A stretch of 38,328 nt of DNA from an uncultured Bacteroidales bacterium (GTDB lineage: Bacteria; Bacteroidota; Bacteroidia; Bacteroidales; P3), in NCBI GenBank assembly GCA_900319865.1, contig ONQD01000033.1, positions 1 to 38,328 of the forward strand, in the 5' to 3' direction. The notes below the pieces were generated by a model. It was not told the origin of the DNA. It made no database searches and saw only the letters and a list, made by a program, of their open reading frames with translations. The position numbers and the translations under genes are program-made. This document shows positions 14,167 to 21,898 of this stretch, in pieces (positions within the stretch are counted from its first letter, which is position 1; the number at the start of each line of letters is the position of its first letter).

Positions 14167-16266
14167 TTAAAACCCATTCAGAGGGATGGAGTTCAAAAGT
14201 GTGAGGTCGGAATCAGCGCTGCTGAAACCTATGTAGAAATGTGAAGTGCGGTTTTTTGGAAGGCCGCTTCGCCCTGTCGCTTCGTCAAACTGGCGGCAAA
14301 AAAAGTATTCTATAGGGATGGCAAATTGAGCAGTCTGTCCTGAGGCAACGGTGATTTTCTGGAATCCCACTAGGGTTTTGTTGGGGCCTTGAGGGTCGTC
14401 GGGGTTGGAGAAATAAACTTGGATTACCGTGCTTGCTGAGTCGGTGACGGCATCCGTGCAACTGATAGTACCCGTTACCATGCCGTCCTGCTGGAGCTCG
14501 ATGCTTTCAACGTTGAAGTTGGCATAGCTGAGGCCGTAGCCAAAGGGGAATAAAGGTTCCTCGGTCATATACCGATAGGTGCGACCCGCCATGCTGTAGT
14601 CCTCAAAGGGTGGCAACTGTTGTGTCGACTTGTAGAATGTGATGGGCAGTCGTCCGAAGTGGTCATGCTTCCCGGCCAGTGAACGGGCAATAGCCTCGCC
14701 CATGGCTTCGCCTCCATACCAGCAGGCCAAAATGGCTTTGGAGCGGAGGGCATGTTTGTCCAAAGCGATGGCGCTGCCACTGCAAAGCAAAAGCACTACT
14801 GGTTTGTGTTTGCGCTGCAGTTTGCGCAACTCCGCACTTTGGTCGGACGGCAGTTCAATCCTTGTGCGATCACCTTTGTAGAAACCCGGCATGTCGACAG
14901 GCAGCTCCTCGCCTTCCAGCTGGGGATTGAGGCCTGCGGCGTAGACTATGATATCAGCCTTACATGGCTTGTCTACGAGGGTGAAATATCGTTCCAGTCC
15001 TTCGCGGATACTGATGGTGTGTTGTGGAGTGCCGTTATAGTTGCCGAGGGGCATAAGTGTATCCTCTGCATTGGGGCCAGCGAGAAAGATTCGGGCACCT
15101 GCTTTTATGGGCAGAATACCTTGGTTTCGAAGCATTACTATACTCTCCTCTGCCATGCGGATGGGTGTCAGGTCGGTTTGGTCGTCGGTCAGTCCCAACC
15201 CTTTTTCCACACGCAGTCGTGTTGTGAGAATACGACGCACATGCTCGTTGATTTTCATCTCACTGATATAGCCGGAGTCTGTTGCGGAGCGCAGTGCATC
15301 AAGACCGCTGCCGCATTCCAAGTCTACCTCGCCACCAAAGGCCGCAGCTGCTGTCAGGGCTGCTGTAGGGTGGGTTTTGTGTCGGGGAATAACTGTGTCG
15401 CGCTCCCAGCAGTCGTTCAGTGCCCAGCAATCTGTGACTATCAGGTTGCGGTATTGCCACTTCTCGCGCAATATGCTGTCAAGCAGATTGTTGTTTGTGC
15501 AGCATGGCTCTCCGTTCAGTCGGTTGTAGCCACACATCACCTGCTGAACATCGCTTCCCTTAACAATGTATTCGAAAGCGGGCAGATAGGTGGTCCAAAG
15601 GTCGCGCGCGCTCACCTCGGCGTCAAATTCATGTCTGATGCCTTCGGGACCGCTGTGCACGGCAAGGTGTTTCAAACATGCTGCTGACAACAGGGGCGCA
15701 TCGGCGTTGGTTGGGGCTGGATGTCCACCAAACTGCAAGCCTTGCACGCATGCCAACCCCATGCGGGCGGTGAGGTAGGGGTCTTCTCCGTAGGTTTCCA
15801 TGCCGCGGCCCCAGCGTGGGTCGCGGAATATATTGATGTTCGGTGTAAAAAAGGTCAGTCCTGTGTAGTCAGTCGGCTCCCGTATGGCCGTGCATGTGTC
15901 ATTGCTGCGGGCCGCAAGATACTTTGTTCGAGCCTCGTAGGCAACGTTAGCAAACATTTCCTCTACTTTGCCGGTGTTGAAAGTGGCCGCCAAGGCTATG
16001 GGCATGGGCCACACCGTTGCCAGTCCGTTGCGCCCCACACCGTGAAGTGCCTCGTTCCACCAGCTGTAGGCCGGCAGTCCTAACGAAGGGATGGCAGGGT
16101 TACGGTGTTCCATCATGCTCAACTTCTCATCGAGGGTGAGCCGCGAAAGCAAGTCTTCCACTCGCTCGTGAAGGGTAAGGGTCGTGTCCTGGAATGGGAA
16201 GTTCTGGGCGTGGGAAATCGACTGGCATGCCAGTAACAGAAGGATGGCTATAAGAAGTCGTTTCAT
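14167..16266 (-). CDS. Glycoside hydrolase family 3 (beta-xylosidase/beta-glucosidase type), exported
   Basis: A 699-residue GH3 enzyme releasing sugars from the non-reducing ends of plant or dietary glycans. The signal peptide ends SHA-Q at residue 20, which suggests the periplasm. The N-terminal barrel has WWNEALHGVGRNGLATVWP (69-87), PNINIFRDPRWGRGMETYGE (142-161) and LKHLAVHSGPEG. The probable nucleophile is D279 in NLIVTDCWAL. The VTDCWAL context and the DMPGFYKGDRTRIELP segment near 458-473 resemble the xylosidase branch more than the glucosidase branch. The second domain has VLLLCSGSAIALD and GEAMGEAIA. FPFGYGLSYANF near 573-584 leads to a C-terminal fibronectin-III-like domain. The ATG at 16266 was chosen for the signal peptide. 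No SusC/SusD pair is nearby. Confidence 0.9.
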   Translation of the reverse strand: MKRLLIAILLLLACQSISHAQNFPFQDTTLTLHERVEDLLSRLTLDEKLSMMEHRNPAIPSLGLPAYSWWNEALHGVGRNGLATVWPMPIALAATFNTGKVEEMFANVAYEARTKYLAARSNDTCTAIREPTDYTGLTFFTPNINIFRDPRWGRGMETYGEDPYLTARMGLACVQGLQFGGHPAPTNADAPLLSAACLKHLAVHSGPEGIRHEFDAEVSARDLWTTYLPAFEYIVKGSDVQQVMCGYNRLNGEPCCTNNNLLDSILREKWQYRNLIVTDCWALNDCWERDTVIPRHKTHPTAALTAAAAFGGEVDLECGSGLDALRSATDSGYISEMKINEHVRRILTTRLRVEKGLGLTDDQTDLTPIRMAEESIVMLRNQGILPIKAGARIFLAGPNAEDTLMPLGNYNGTPQHTISIREGLERYFTLVDKPCKADIIVYAAGLNPQLEGEELPVDMPGFYKGDRTRIELPSDQSAELRKLQRKHKPVVLLLCSGSAIALDKHALRSKAILACWYGGEAMGEAIARSLAGKHDHFGRLPITFYKSTQQLPPFEDYSMAGRTYRYMTEEPLFPFGYGLSYANFNVESIELQQDGMVTGTISCTDAVTDSASTVIQVYFSNPDDPQGPNKTLVGFQKITVASGQTAQFAIPIEYFFCRQFDEATGRSGLPKNRTSHFYIGFSSADSDLTLLNSIPLNGF

Positions 16267-16360
16267 CTGATCGTTGACAATATTATGTTGTTTGTATTGG
16301 GATGGGCAATGGTAGTGATAACAAGCATTGCTGAGAATACAACCATTGATTTTTCCACTG

Positions 16361-16368
16361 CAAAAGTA
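16361..16368 (-). promoter_or_regulatory. -7 box TACTTTTG of the GH3 gene
   Basis: On the minus strand the box is preceded by TG and followed by CA, about 95 bases before the start codon. An A tract fills the upstream spacer. Confidence 0.55.
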
Positions 16369-16550
16369 CACATTTTTTTCTATAAAATAACTTTTTAATG
16401 CCGATTAGTTCCAATTATTGGTTTTGTGAATGATGATGAAAACTGTGGATGGTATTCTCGACAGGTTCTTTAAGATTGGTTTATGTGTGGAAATATCAGA
16501 TGTTTGTATTATGTGGTATTTGTTATTTTTCGTCGATTGGTATACTCTAT

Positions 16551-16583
16551 AAAAAAAGTGCCGACTGGGCTGTCGGCACTTTT
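16551..16583 (-). terminator. Rho-independent terminator of the ornithine aminotransferase gene
   Basis: The stem AAAAGTGCCGAC / GTCGGCACTTTT has a 6-base loop. On the minus strand it ends in a run of seven T. It begins 20 bases after the aminotransferase stop codon. Confidence 0.9.
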
Positions 16584-16603
16584 CGATTGCTGTATAGTAG
16601 GTA

Positions 16604-17824
16604 TTATTCGAAGGAAGCGATAGCTTTCTTGATAATTTCCATAGCTTCGCGCAGCTGTTCCTCGGTGATGACCAGTGGAGGAGCAAAGCGGATAATATGT
16701 TGGTGTGTGGGTTTGGCCAGCACGCCCATGTCGCGCATCTTCAGACAAACATCCCAAGCCTCCTTGCCGTTGTGGGGCTTGATGATGATGGCGTTCAAGA
16801 GACCCTTACCGCGTACTTTCTCAATCATGGGGCTCTTGAAATTGCTCATCTCCTCGCGGAATATTTTGCCCAAACGCTCGGCGTTCTCCATCAGGTGCTC
16901 GTCCTTGATAACCTGCAGGGCGGCAATGGAGACTTTGGCAGCAATGGGGTTGCCACCGAAAGTGGAGCCGTGCTCACCGGGTTTGATGTTCAGCATAATG
17001 TCGTCGTCAGCCAACACGCAGCTTACGGGAACTACGCCGCCACCGAGGGCTTTGCCGAGGATGAGGATGTCGGGGCGCACACCTTCGTGGTCGCAGGCCA
17101 GCATCTTGCCGGTACGTGCAATACCGCACTGCACCTCGTCAGCCATAAAGAGAACGTTATGCTTTTTGCAGATATCGTAGCATTTTTTCAGATAACCGTC
17201 ATCGGGTACGTATACACCCGCTTCGCCTTGAATGGGCTCGAGCAGGAAACCGGCAATCTTGTCGCCGTGCTCATCCAATACCTTTTCCAGTGCGGAGGGG
17301 TCGTTGTAGGGAATTCGGATGAAGCCAGGGGTCATGGGGCCATAGTTGGCATAGCTCTCGGGGTCGTTGCTCATGGTGATGATGGTGATGGTACGGCCGT
17401 GGAAGTTGCCTTCGCAGCATACAATCATTACCTCTTCGTTCTTAATGCCTTTCTTGACAACACCCCAACGGCGGGCAAGCTTCAATGCTGTTTCGTCGGC
17501 TTCTGCACCGCTATTCATGGGCAGCACCTTGTCGTAGCCGAAGTACTCGGTGACGTATTTCTCCCATTCGCCAAGGCAGTTGTTATAGAATGCGCGGCTG
17601 CTGAGGGTCAGTTTCTGAGCCTGGTCGCAGAGGGCTTTGATGATTTTTGGATGGCAGTGTCCTTGGTTCACAGCCGAGTAGGCGGAAAGAAAGTCGAAAT
17701 AGCGTTTGCCTTCGCAGTCCCATACAAATGCGCCCTCACCTTTGGCAAGAACAACGGGCAGAGGATGATAGTTGTGAGCACCATAGCGGGCTTCCAATTC
17801 CATGAATTCTTCAGATTTCGTCAT
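16604..17824 (-). CDS. rocD: Ornithine aminotransferase
   Basis: A PLP-dependent class III aminotransferase that converts L-ornithine and 2-oxoglutarate to glutamate-5-semialdehyde and glutamate. It links arginine and proline metabolism. The 406-residue length is typical. The N-terminus ([20 protein letters not shown]) is diagnostic of ornithine aminotransferase. [19 protein letters not shown] lies at 103-121, [17 protein letters not shown] follows, [12 protein letters not shown] is at 229-240, and the PLP lysine is K258 in [18 protein letters not shown] and [12 protein letters not shown] complete the match. It has its own promoter (-7 box 17939-17932) and a strong terminator, so it is a single-gene unit. 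Confidence 0.93.
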   Translation of the reverse strand: MTKSEEFMELEARYGAHNYHPLPVVLAKGEGAFVWDCEGKRYFDFLSAYSAVNQGHCHPKIIKALCDQAQKLTLSSRAFYNNCLGEWEKYVTEYFGYDKVLPMNSGAEADETALKLARRWGVVKKGIKNEEVMIVCCEGNFHGRTITIITMSNDPESYANYGPMTPGFIRIPYNDPSALEKVLDEHGDKIAGFLLEPIQGEAGVYVPDDGYLKKCYDICKKHNVLFMADEVQCGIARTGKMLACDHEGVRPDILILGKALGGGVVPVSCVLADDDIMLNIKPGEHGSTFGGNPIAAKVSIAALQVIKDEHLMENAERLGKIFREEMSNFKSPMIEKVRGKGLLNAIIIKPHNGKEAWDVCLKMRDMGVLAKPTHQHIIRFAPPLVITEEQLREAMEIIKKAIASFE

Positions 17825-17931
17825 AATGTTGATGTTTTAATATTTTTTATTGTGTTGTTTGCATTTGTTGCCGCAGGTAAGAGAAATCCTGTTTGAGGGT
17901 AGGATAGGACATCCCTGCTTGAAATTTTTTG

Positions 17932-17939
17932 CAAATTTA
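17932..17939 (-). promoter_or_regulatory. -7 box TAAATTTG of the ornithine aminotransferase gene
   Basis: On the minus strand the box is preceded by TG and followed by CA, with TTTG ending exactly 12 bases upstream (17955-17952). Confidence 0.6.
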
Positions 17940-18019
17940 CACATTATATTTCAAATAAAAATACTTTTTTTCCGTTTCCCTAGAAAATAAATAATGCAAA
18001 GGCTCCTTTTGTGTTATGT

Positions 18020-18031
18020 ACCAACGTTGGT
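18020..18031. promoter_or_regulatory. 12-bp palindrome ACCAACGTTGGT
   Basis: A perfect palindrome in the 269-base spacer between the divergent aminotransferase and ABC genes, about 60 bases before the ABC start codon. It may be an operator, but no regulator can be named. I found no clear -7 box for the ABC gene. Confidence 0.3.
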
Positions 18032-18093
18032 TATATACTGATTAATAATGTTGTGACATTTCAGAGATGGTCATTGCTAACCCGACACAGAAA

Positions 18094-19758
18094 ATGGAAG
18101 AAAAGATTTTGACGATAAACAATCTTCATGTGGAATTCTTGCACGATGGGGTGTATCAGGAAGCCGTAAAGGGTGTGAGCCTGGATGTGTACCGCGGTAG
18201 GACTTTGGGCATTGTTGGAGAATCGGGTAGCGGCAAGTCGGTCACTTCTCTTGCTGTAATGGGGTTGTTGCCACAGCCGCCAGCCTGTCGCATGACGGGT
18301 CTCATCAACATGACTGGAAAAGGAACCTCTTCTTCCGACAATGGCAAACCCTTGCGCACCACAATGATTTTCCAAGAGCCCATGACTAGCCTAAATCCTG
18401 TGCAGAAGTGTGGTCCCCAAGTGGCCGAGATGCTCCTCGCACATGAAAAGGTGAGCAAACGCGAGGCTCGCCAGCGGGTAATAGACCTCTTTGCCGAAGT
18501 GATGCTTCCCCGTCCCGAAAAGATATACAACAGCTATCCTCATGAGATTAGTGGCGGTCAGAAACAACGTGTCATGATTGCCATGGCACTGATATGCCAT
18601 CCCGACTTGGTGATTGCCGATGAGCCAACCACTGCTTTGGATGTCACTGTGCAGAAAACCATTCTCGAACTACTCCGCACGCTACAGAAGAAATACAATA
18701 TCGGCATTATCTTTATTACACACGATTTAGGTGTCATTGCCCAGATAGCCGACGACGTACTGGTAATGTACAAAGGCGAGATTGTTGAGAGGGGAACGGT
18801 GGAACAGGTCTTATACCATCCCACTCAGTCCTACACGCGCGGCCTTTTGGCCTGCCGTCCGCCGCTCGACTGTCGGCCCCTGCGGTTGCCCACTGTGAAA
18901 GATTTCCTCGACAATCCCGATTACCAGACTCAACACGAGTTGCGGCCGATACATACACCCGACCCGGAAACTCGGCCGTTGTTGCGCGTACGCGACCTAG
19001 AGGTGACGTATGCTCTAAAGAAGAATATTTTTGGGAAGACTCTCCAGGAGTTGAAAGCGGTTGATGGTTTCTCGTTTGATGTATTCCGTGGCGAGACGCT
19101 TGGGCTGGTTGGTGAGTCCGGGTGTGGCAAAAGCACTCTCGGGCGTGCATTGCTGCATCTTGTGGATACCAGTTCGGGCACAATAGAGTATGACGGACAT
19201 CCGCTCGACAAGCTTGATTCGGAAGGATATACCCAGCTTCGCCGCAAGATGCAGATAGTGTTTCAAGACCCTTATTCCTCCCTCAATCCACGCATCACTA
19301 TCGGTGAGGCCATTAAAGAGCCATTGCAGTGTCATCGTATGTTCGACTCCGATAGCCAGCGTCGGCAACGGGTTCTCGAACTCATGCAGCAGGTGGGGCT
19401 CAGTCCGGAGTGGTACAACCGGTATCCACATGAGTTCAGTGGTGGGCAACGGCAACGCGTTTGCATTGCCCGTGCCTTGATACTTCAACCCGAGTTGGTG
19501 ATATGCGACGAGAGTGTCTCCGCCCTCGATGTCTCCGTTCAGGCTCAGGTGCTCAACCTCCTCAACGATTTAAAAGAGCAATATGGTTACACCTATATAT
19601 TTATAACTCACGACCTCTCTGTGGTCAAATTCTTTGCCGATCGCATCATGGTCATGGAGAAAGGTTGTTTGGTCGAGTGTGCCTCGTCCGACGAGCTGTT
19701 CCGCAATCCCCAACAGCCCTACACTCAACGCCTCCTCGCTGCCATCCCGCGATTGTGA
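18094..19758 (+). CDS. Peptide-type ABC transporter, two ATPase domains in one chain (DppD-DppF / YejF type)
   Basis: About 554 residues with two complete ABC domains. The first has Walker A GESGSGKS at 42-49, signature ISGGQKQR near 152 and Walker B LVIADEPTT. The second has Walker A GESGCGKS near 340, signature FSGGQRQR near 448 and LVICDESVS. Both halves carry the oligopeptide-type features SLNP after FQEPMT or FQDPYS and the C-terminal HPTQSYTRGLL / NPQQPYTQRLL motif. It therefore powers import of peptides or nickel-like solutes. The permeases and binding protein are not in the window, so it is an orphan ATPase here. I prefer the ATG at 18094 (MEEKILTINNL); an ATG at 18067 is nine codons longer. 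Confidence 0.9.
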   Translation: MEEKILTINNLHVEFLHDGVYQEAVKGVSLDVYRGRTLGIVGESGSGKSVTSLAVMGLLPQPPACRMTGLINMTGKGTSSSDNGKPLRTTMIFQEPMTSLNPVQKCGPQVAEMLLAHEKVSKREARQRVIDLFAEVMLPRPEKIYNSYPHEISGGQKQRVMIAMALICHPDLVIADEPTTALDVTVQKTILELLRTLQKKYNIGIIFITHDLGVIAQIADDVLVMYKGEIVERGTVEQVLYHPTQSYTRGLLACRPPLDCRPLRLPTVKDFLDNPDYQTQHELRPIHTPDPETRPLLRVRDLEVTYALKKNIFGKTLQELKAVDGFSFDVFRGETLGLVGESGCGKSTLGRALLHLVDTSSGTIEYDGHPLDKLDSEGYTQLRRKMQIVFQDPYSSLNPRITIGEAIKEPLQCHRMFDSDSQRRQRVLELMQQVGLSPEWYNRYPHEFSGGQRQRVCIARALILQPELVICDESVSALDVSVQAQVLNLLNDLKEQYGYTYIFITHDLSVVKFFADRIMVMEKGCLVECASSDELFRNPQQPYTQRLLAAIPRL

Positions 19759-19889
19759 TTCTTACATGTCTGAAGTCAATCCAGATGGCTTGAAAGTGGA
19801 ATATTATTCCATTCAGGCTTCGTCTACATGTATCATGCTGCCTGTCCTTTAAAGATGAGGTGCTGGTACCTCACCGGTGCGGAAGGAAC

Positions 19890-19919
19890 AAAAAAACAGG
19901 CAAGAACATTTCTTGCCTG
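19890..19919 (-). terminator. Rho-independent terminator of the DksA-like gene
   Basis: Perfect 10-bp stem CAGGCAAGAA / TTCTTGCCTG with a 3-base loop. On the minus strand it is followed by seven T. It begins 26 bases after the stop codon. Confidence 0.9.
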
Positions 19920-19944
19920 CCTAAAAAAGAGGATACAAGTGATA

Positions 19945-20346
19945 TCAATGTTTCTTTTTTTCCTGCATCTTGGCTTCGATAGTCATTGTGGCGTGGGGAA
20001 CTATCATCAAGCGCTCTTTGGGAATGAGTTTGCCCGTGACACGGCAAATGCCATAGGTCTTGTTTTCGATACGGATGAGGGCTGCATCCAAGTCTTTAAT
20101 GAATTTCTGTTGGCGTGCGGCAAGTCGGGAGTTTTCTTCTTTCGAAAGCACGTTGCTTCCTTCTTCCAGAGTCTTAAATGTAGGTGCAGTATCCGAAGCG
20201 TCATTCTCGCTGCCAGCAACGGCCTCGTTCAATAATTCGAGGCTTCTAACTGCTTCTTCTCTTTTTTTGAGAATTAATTCCTTGAAGAATTGTAGCTCTT
20301 CGGCGGAGTAGCAGTTCTTTTCTGGTAAATTATTTTTCTTCTCCAT
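19945..20346 (-). CDS. DksA/TraR-family protein with degenerate zinc-finger motif
   Basis: The 133 residues have a coiled-coil N-terminal part (about 15-95) and a short C-terminal motif like DksA. DksA binds in the RNA polymerase secondary channel and acts with ppGpp. Canonical DksA has C-x2-C-x17-C-x2-C. Here the spacing is kept but only the first cysteine remains: C101, T104, T122, A125. In the coiled-coil tip region, NDASDTAPTFKTLEEGS holds the acidic residues usually needed for activity. This form, with YGICRVTGKLIPKERL, is what I recall for Bacteroidota. It probably still acts on RNA polymerase but is unlikely to bind zinc through four cysteines. Single-gene unit with its own promoter and terminator. 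Confidence 0.85.
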   Translation of the reverse strand: MEKKNNLPEKNCYSAEELQFFKELILKKREEAVRSLELLNEAVAGSENDASDTAPTFKTLEEGSNVLSKEENSRLAARQQKFIKDLDAALIRIENKTYGICRVTGKLIPKERLMIVPHATMTIEAKMQEKKKH

Positions 20347-20392
20347 AGTACTACAGTTGTTCCTTGTTAATTCACACTATTATTTCACGCTG

Positions 20393-20400
20393 CAAAAATA
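20393..20400 (-). promoter_or_regulatory. -7 box TATTTTTG of the DksA-like gene
   Basis: On the minus strand the box is preceded by TG and followed by CA, 47 bases before the start codon. Confidence 0.6.
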
Positions 20401-20446
20401 CACATACTTTTGAATATAATAAAGAAAAAATATTAACAGGTTGTTA

Positions 20447-20971
20447 TTATTTATTTAAATACAACTCTATCAGTCCATTGGGAGCATTGATAAAAAGGGT
20501 CTTCTGTTCTCGGTCCACCTTTTTTATTACTGGATCGATGACTGGAATAAGGATTTCAGTGCCATCATCCATGATTTGAAACAGGGGTTGTGCCGGGTAC
20601 TCAATAATGCTTTGAATGGTTCCTATATCCCCGTGGGTCTCGTCAATAACTTTGAATCCAATTACTTCGTGGAAGTAAAACTGGTTCCCGGTAAGTTTAG
20701 GCAGCATGTCGAGCGGAAGGTAAAGGTCGTGCCCTACCAAGGCTTGAGCCTCTTCCGGCTTGAGGTCTTCAAATGTCACCGTGGCCTTGTTTCCTGCAAT
20801 ATTCTCTATCTTGAAGAAATAGGGTATTAGGTTGCCTTTTATCTCAACAAAAGCTGAGTCGAGGTCGGCATAGTCCTCGGGGCAGTCTACATCGAGAAAG
20901 AATATCACTTGACCCTTATAACCGAAAGGTTTGGTAATTCTTCCCAGTTGGTAGCATTCGTCTATGGTCAT
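20447..20971 (-). CDS. rimM: Ribosome maturation factor RimM
   Basis: Binds ribosomal protein S19 and helps mature the 3' domain of 16S rRNA in the 30S subunit. The product is 174 residues. The N-terminal domain starts at YQLGRITKPFGYKGQVIFFLD, the RimM entry motif. EEAQALVGHDLYLPLDMLP ends it. The C-terminal PRC-barrel domain carries FYFHEVIGFKVIDETHGDIG and ILIPVIDPVIKKVDREQKTL. The ATG at 20971 was chosen because an upstream in-frame start at 21013 lies inside the terminator-like hairpin. It follows rpsP, as in the classic rpsP-rimM order, but a strong hairpin separates them. Confidence 0.93.
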   Translation of the reverse strand: MTIDECYQLGRITKPFGYKGQVIFFLDVDCPEDYADLDSAFVEIKGNLIPYFFKIENIAGNKATVTFEDLKPEEAQALVGHDLYLPLDMLPKLTGNQFYFHEVIGFKVIDETHGDIGTIQSIIEYPAQPLFQIMDDGTEILIPVIDPVIKKVDREQKTLFINAPNGLIELYLNK

Positions 20972-20988
20972 GTGTTTTGTTGTTTTAC

Positions 20989-21022
20989 AAAAAAAGCGTG
21001 TCCTTCTGGGCACGCTTTTTTA
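20989..21022 (-). terminator. Hairpin with T run between rpsP and rimM
   Basis: The stem GCGTGTCC / GGGCACGC (one G-U pair) with loop TTCT is flanked by A and T runs. On the minus strand it ends in seven T, starting 16 bases after the rpsP stop codon. It should terminate or attenuate rpsP transcription before rimM, whose start codon lies only 18 bases beyond. Confidence 0.85.
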
Positions 21023-21037
21023 TCTTGTGTTGAACAA

Positions 21038-21592
21038 TTATTCAGCAGCGGGAGCTTCCTCGGCGGCAGGGGCCTCTTCGGTAGCAGCGGCGGCTTCAGC
21101 TTCAGCCTTTGCTGCGGCTTCGGCCTCGGCAGCAGCCTGACGTTTGGCGGCCACGGCGGCAGCCTTGGTCTCGTTGACTTTCTTCTCGGCATCCAGACGC
21201 TCTTTCTTAATGTTGCGGAGCTTGGTGTCGTTCTCGCTCTTGGCGTTGGCTATTTTGGTCTCTTTGGCTTGGAGCCACTCGTTGAACTTCACATCGGCCT
21301 GTTCCTGGCTGATAGCACCTTTCTCAACACCAATCTGCAGGTGGCGTTTCAGCAACACACCTTTGTAGGAAAGGATACGACGGGCAGTCTCGCTGGGCTG
21401 GGCACCGTTCTTGAGCCATTGCACGGATTTATCAACATCGAGAACAATGGTGGCAGGGTTGGTCATCGGGTTGTAGGTGCCTAATTTTTCAATAAATTTA
21501 CCGTCCCGAGGTACACGACCATCCGCAACAACGATATGATAGAAGGGTTGATTCTTCTTACCATGACGCTGTAATCTGATTCTTGTAGGCAT
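21038..21592 (-). CDS. rpsP: 30S ribosomal protein S16 with long C-terminal extension
   Basis: The first 80 residues are standard S16: MPTRIRLQRHGKKNQPFYHI, VVADGRVPRDGKFIEKLGTYN, then KSVQWLKNGAQPSETARRIL. Typical S16 is 80-90 residues, but this one is 184. The extra hundred residues begin with a helical Lys/Glu part (KFNEWLQAKETKIANAKSEN) and end in an Ala/Glu tail of near-repeats (EEAPAAEEAPAAE). Such tails are common in Bacteroidota S16. The tail probably lies on the ribosome surface. The gene has a promoter with both -33-like and -7 elements and is followed by a hairpin before rimM. Confidence 0.93.
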   Translation of the reverse strand: MPTRIRLQRHGKKNQPFYHIVVADGRVPRDGKFIEKLGTYNPMTNPATIVLDVDKSVQWLKNGAQPSETARRILSYKGVLLKRHLQIGVEKGAISQEQADVKFNEWLQAKETKIANAKSENDTKLRNIKKERLDAEKKVNETKAAAVAAKRQAAAEAEAAAKAEAEAAAATEEAPAAEEAPAAE

Positions 21593-21645
21593 AAATGTTT
21601 GTTGTTTAAATTGTTATTAAAAATTGTTTTGTTTAAAATGATTTG

Positions 21646-21677
21646 CAAAGATACACACTTTTTCCCAATCGTGCAAA
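21646..21677 (-). promoter_or_regulatory. Promoter of rpsP
   Basis: On the minus strand TTTG (21677-21674) is followed after 20 bases by TATCTTTG (21653-21646), the classic Bacteroidota -33/-7 pair. TTG also lies exactly 12 bases before the -7 box (21668-21666). The box is flanked by TG and CA. Confidence 0.75.
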
Positions 21678-21871
21678 TTTTTTTTCAATAAGTCTAAAAA
21701 CTTCTCACCATTCACTCGGTCAATTCACTTTGTTCTGTCGGCCCTCGGCTCTCGGTTGGCACCTTTTTCTGACGTTGACGGTTGGACCGTTATTCATTGG
21801 TTCAGATACTCTGTTTCTGCCAAATCCAAATTAATTTATTGGGTCATGATGCGATAATGAAAAAAATCTCG

Positions 21872-21879
21872 TAACTTTG
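21872..21879 (+). promoter_or_regulatory. -7 box TAACTTTG of ribF
   Basis: Flanked by CG and CA, with ATG 12 bases upstream and an A-rich spacer. The start codon of ribF is only 19 bases downstream, so the leader is very short. Confidence 0.65.
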
Positions 21880-21898
21880 CAACTCCTTTATTCGTTAT

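Noticed and set aside
14752-15687. An open frame of 311 codons on the + strand inside the GH3 gene
   Set aside because: Complement of conserved GH3 motifs; cysteine-rich translation without any family pattern.
16697-17896. An open frame of 399 codons on the + strand opposite the ornithine aminotransferase gene
   Set aside because: It is a codon-usage shadow of a fully conserved enzyme gene and has no recognisable domain, promoter or export signal.
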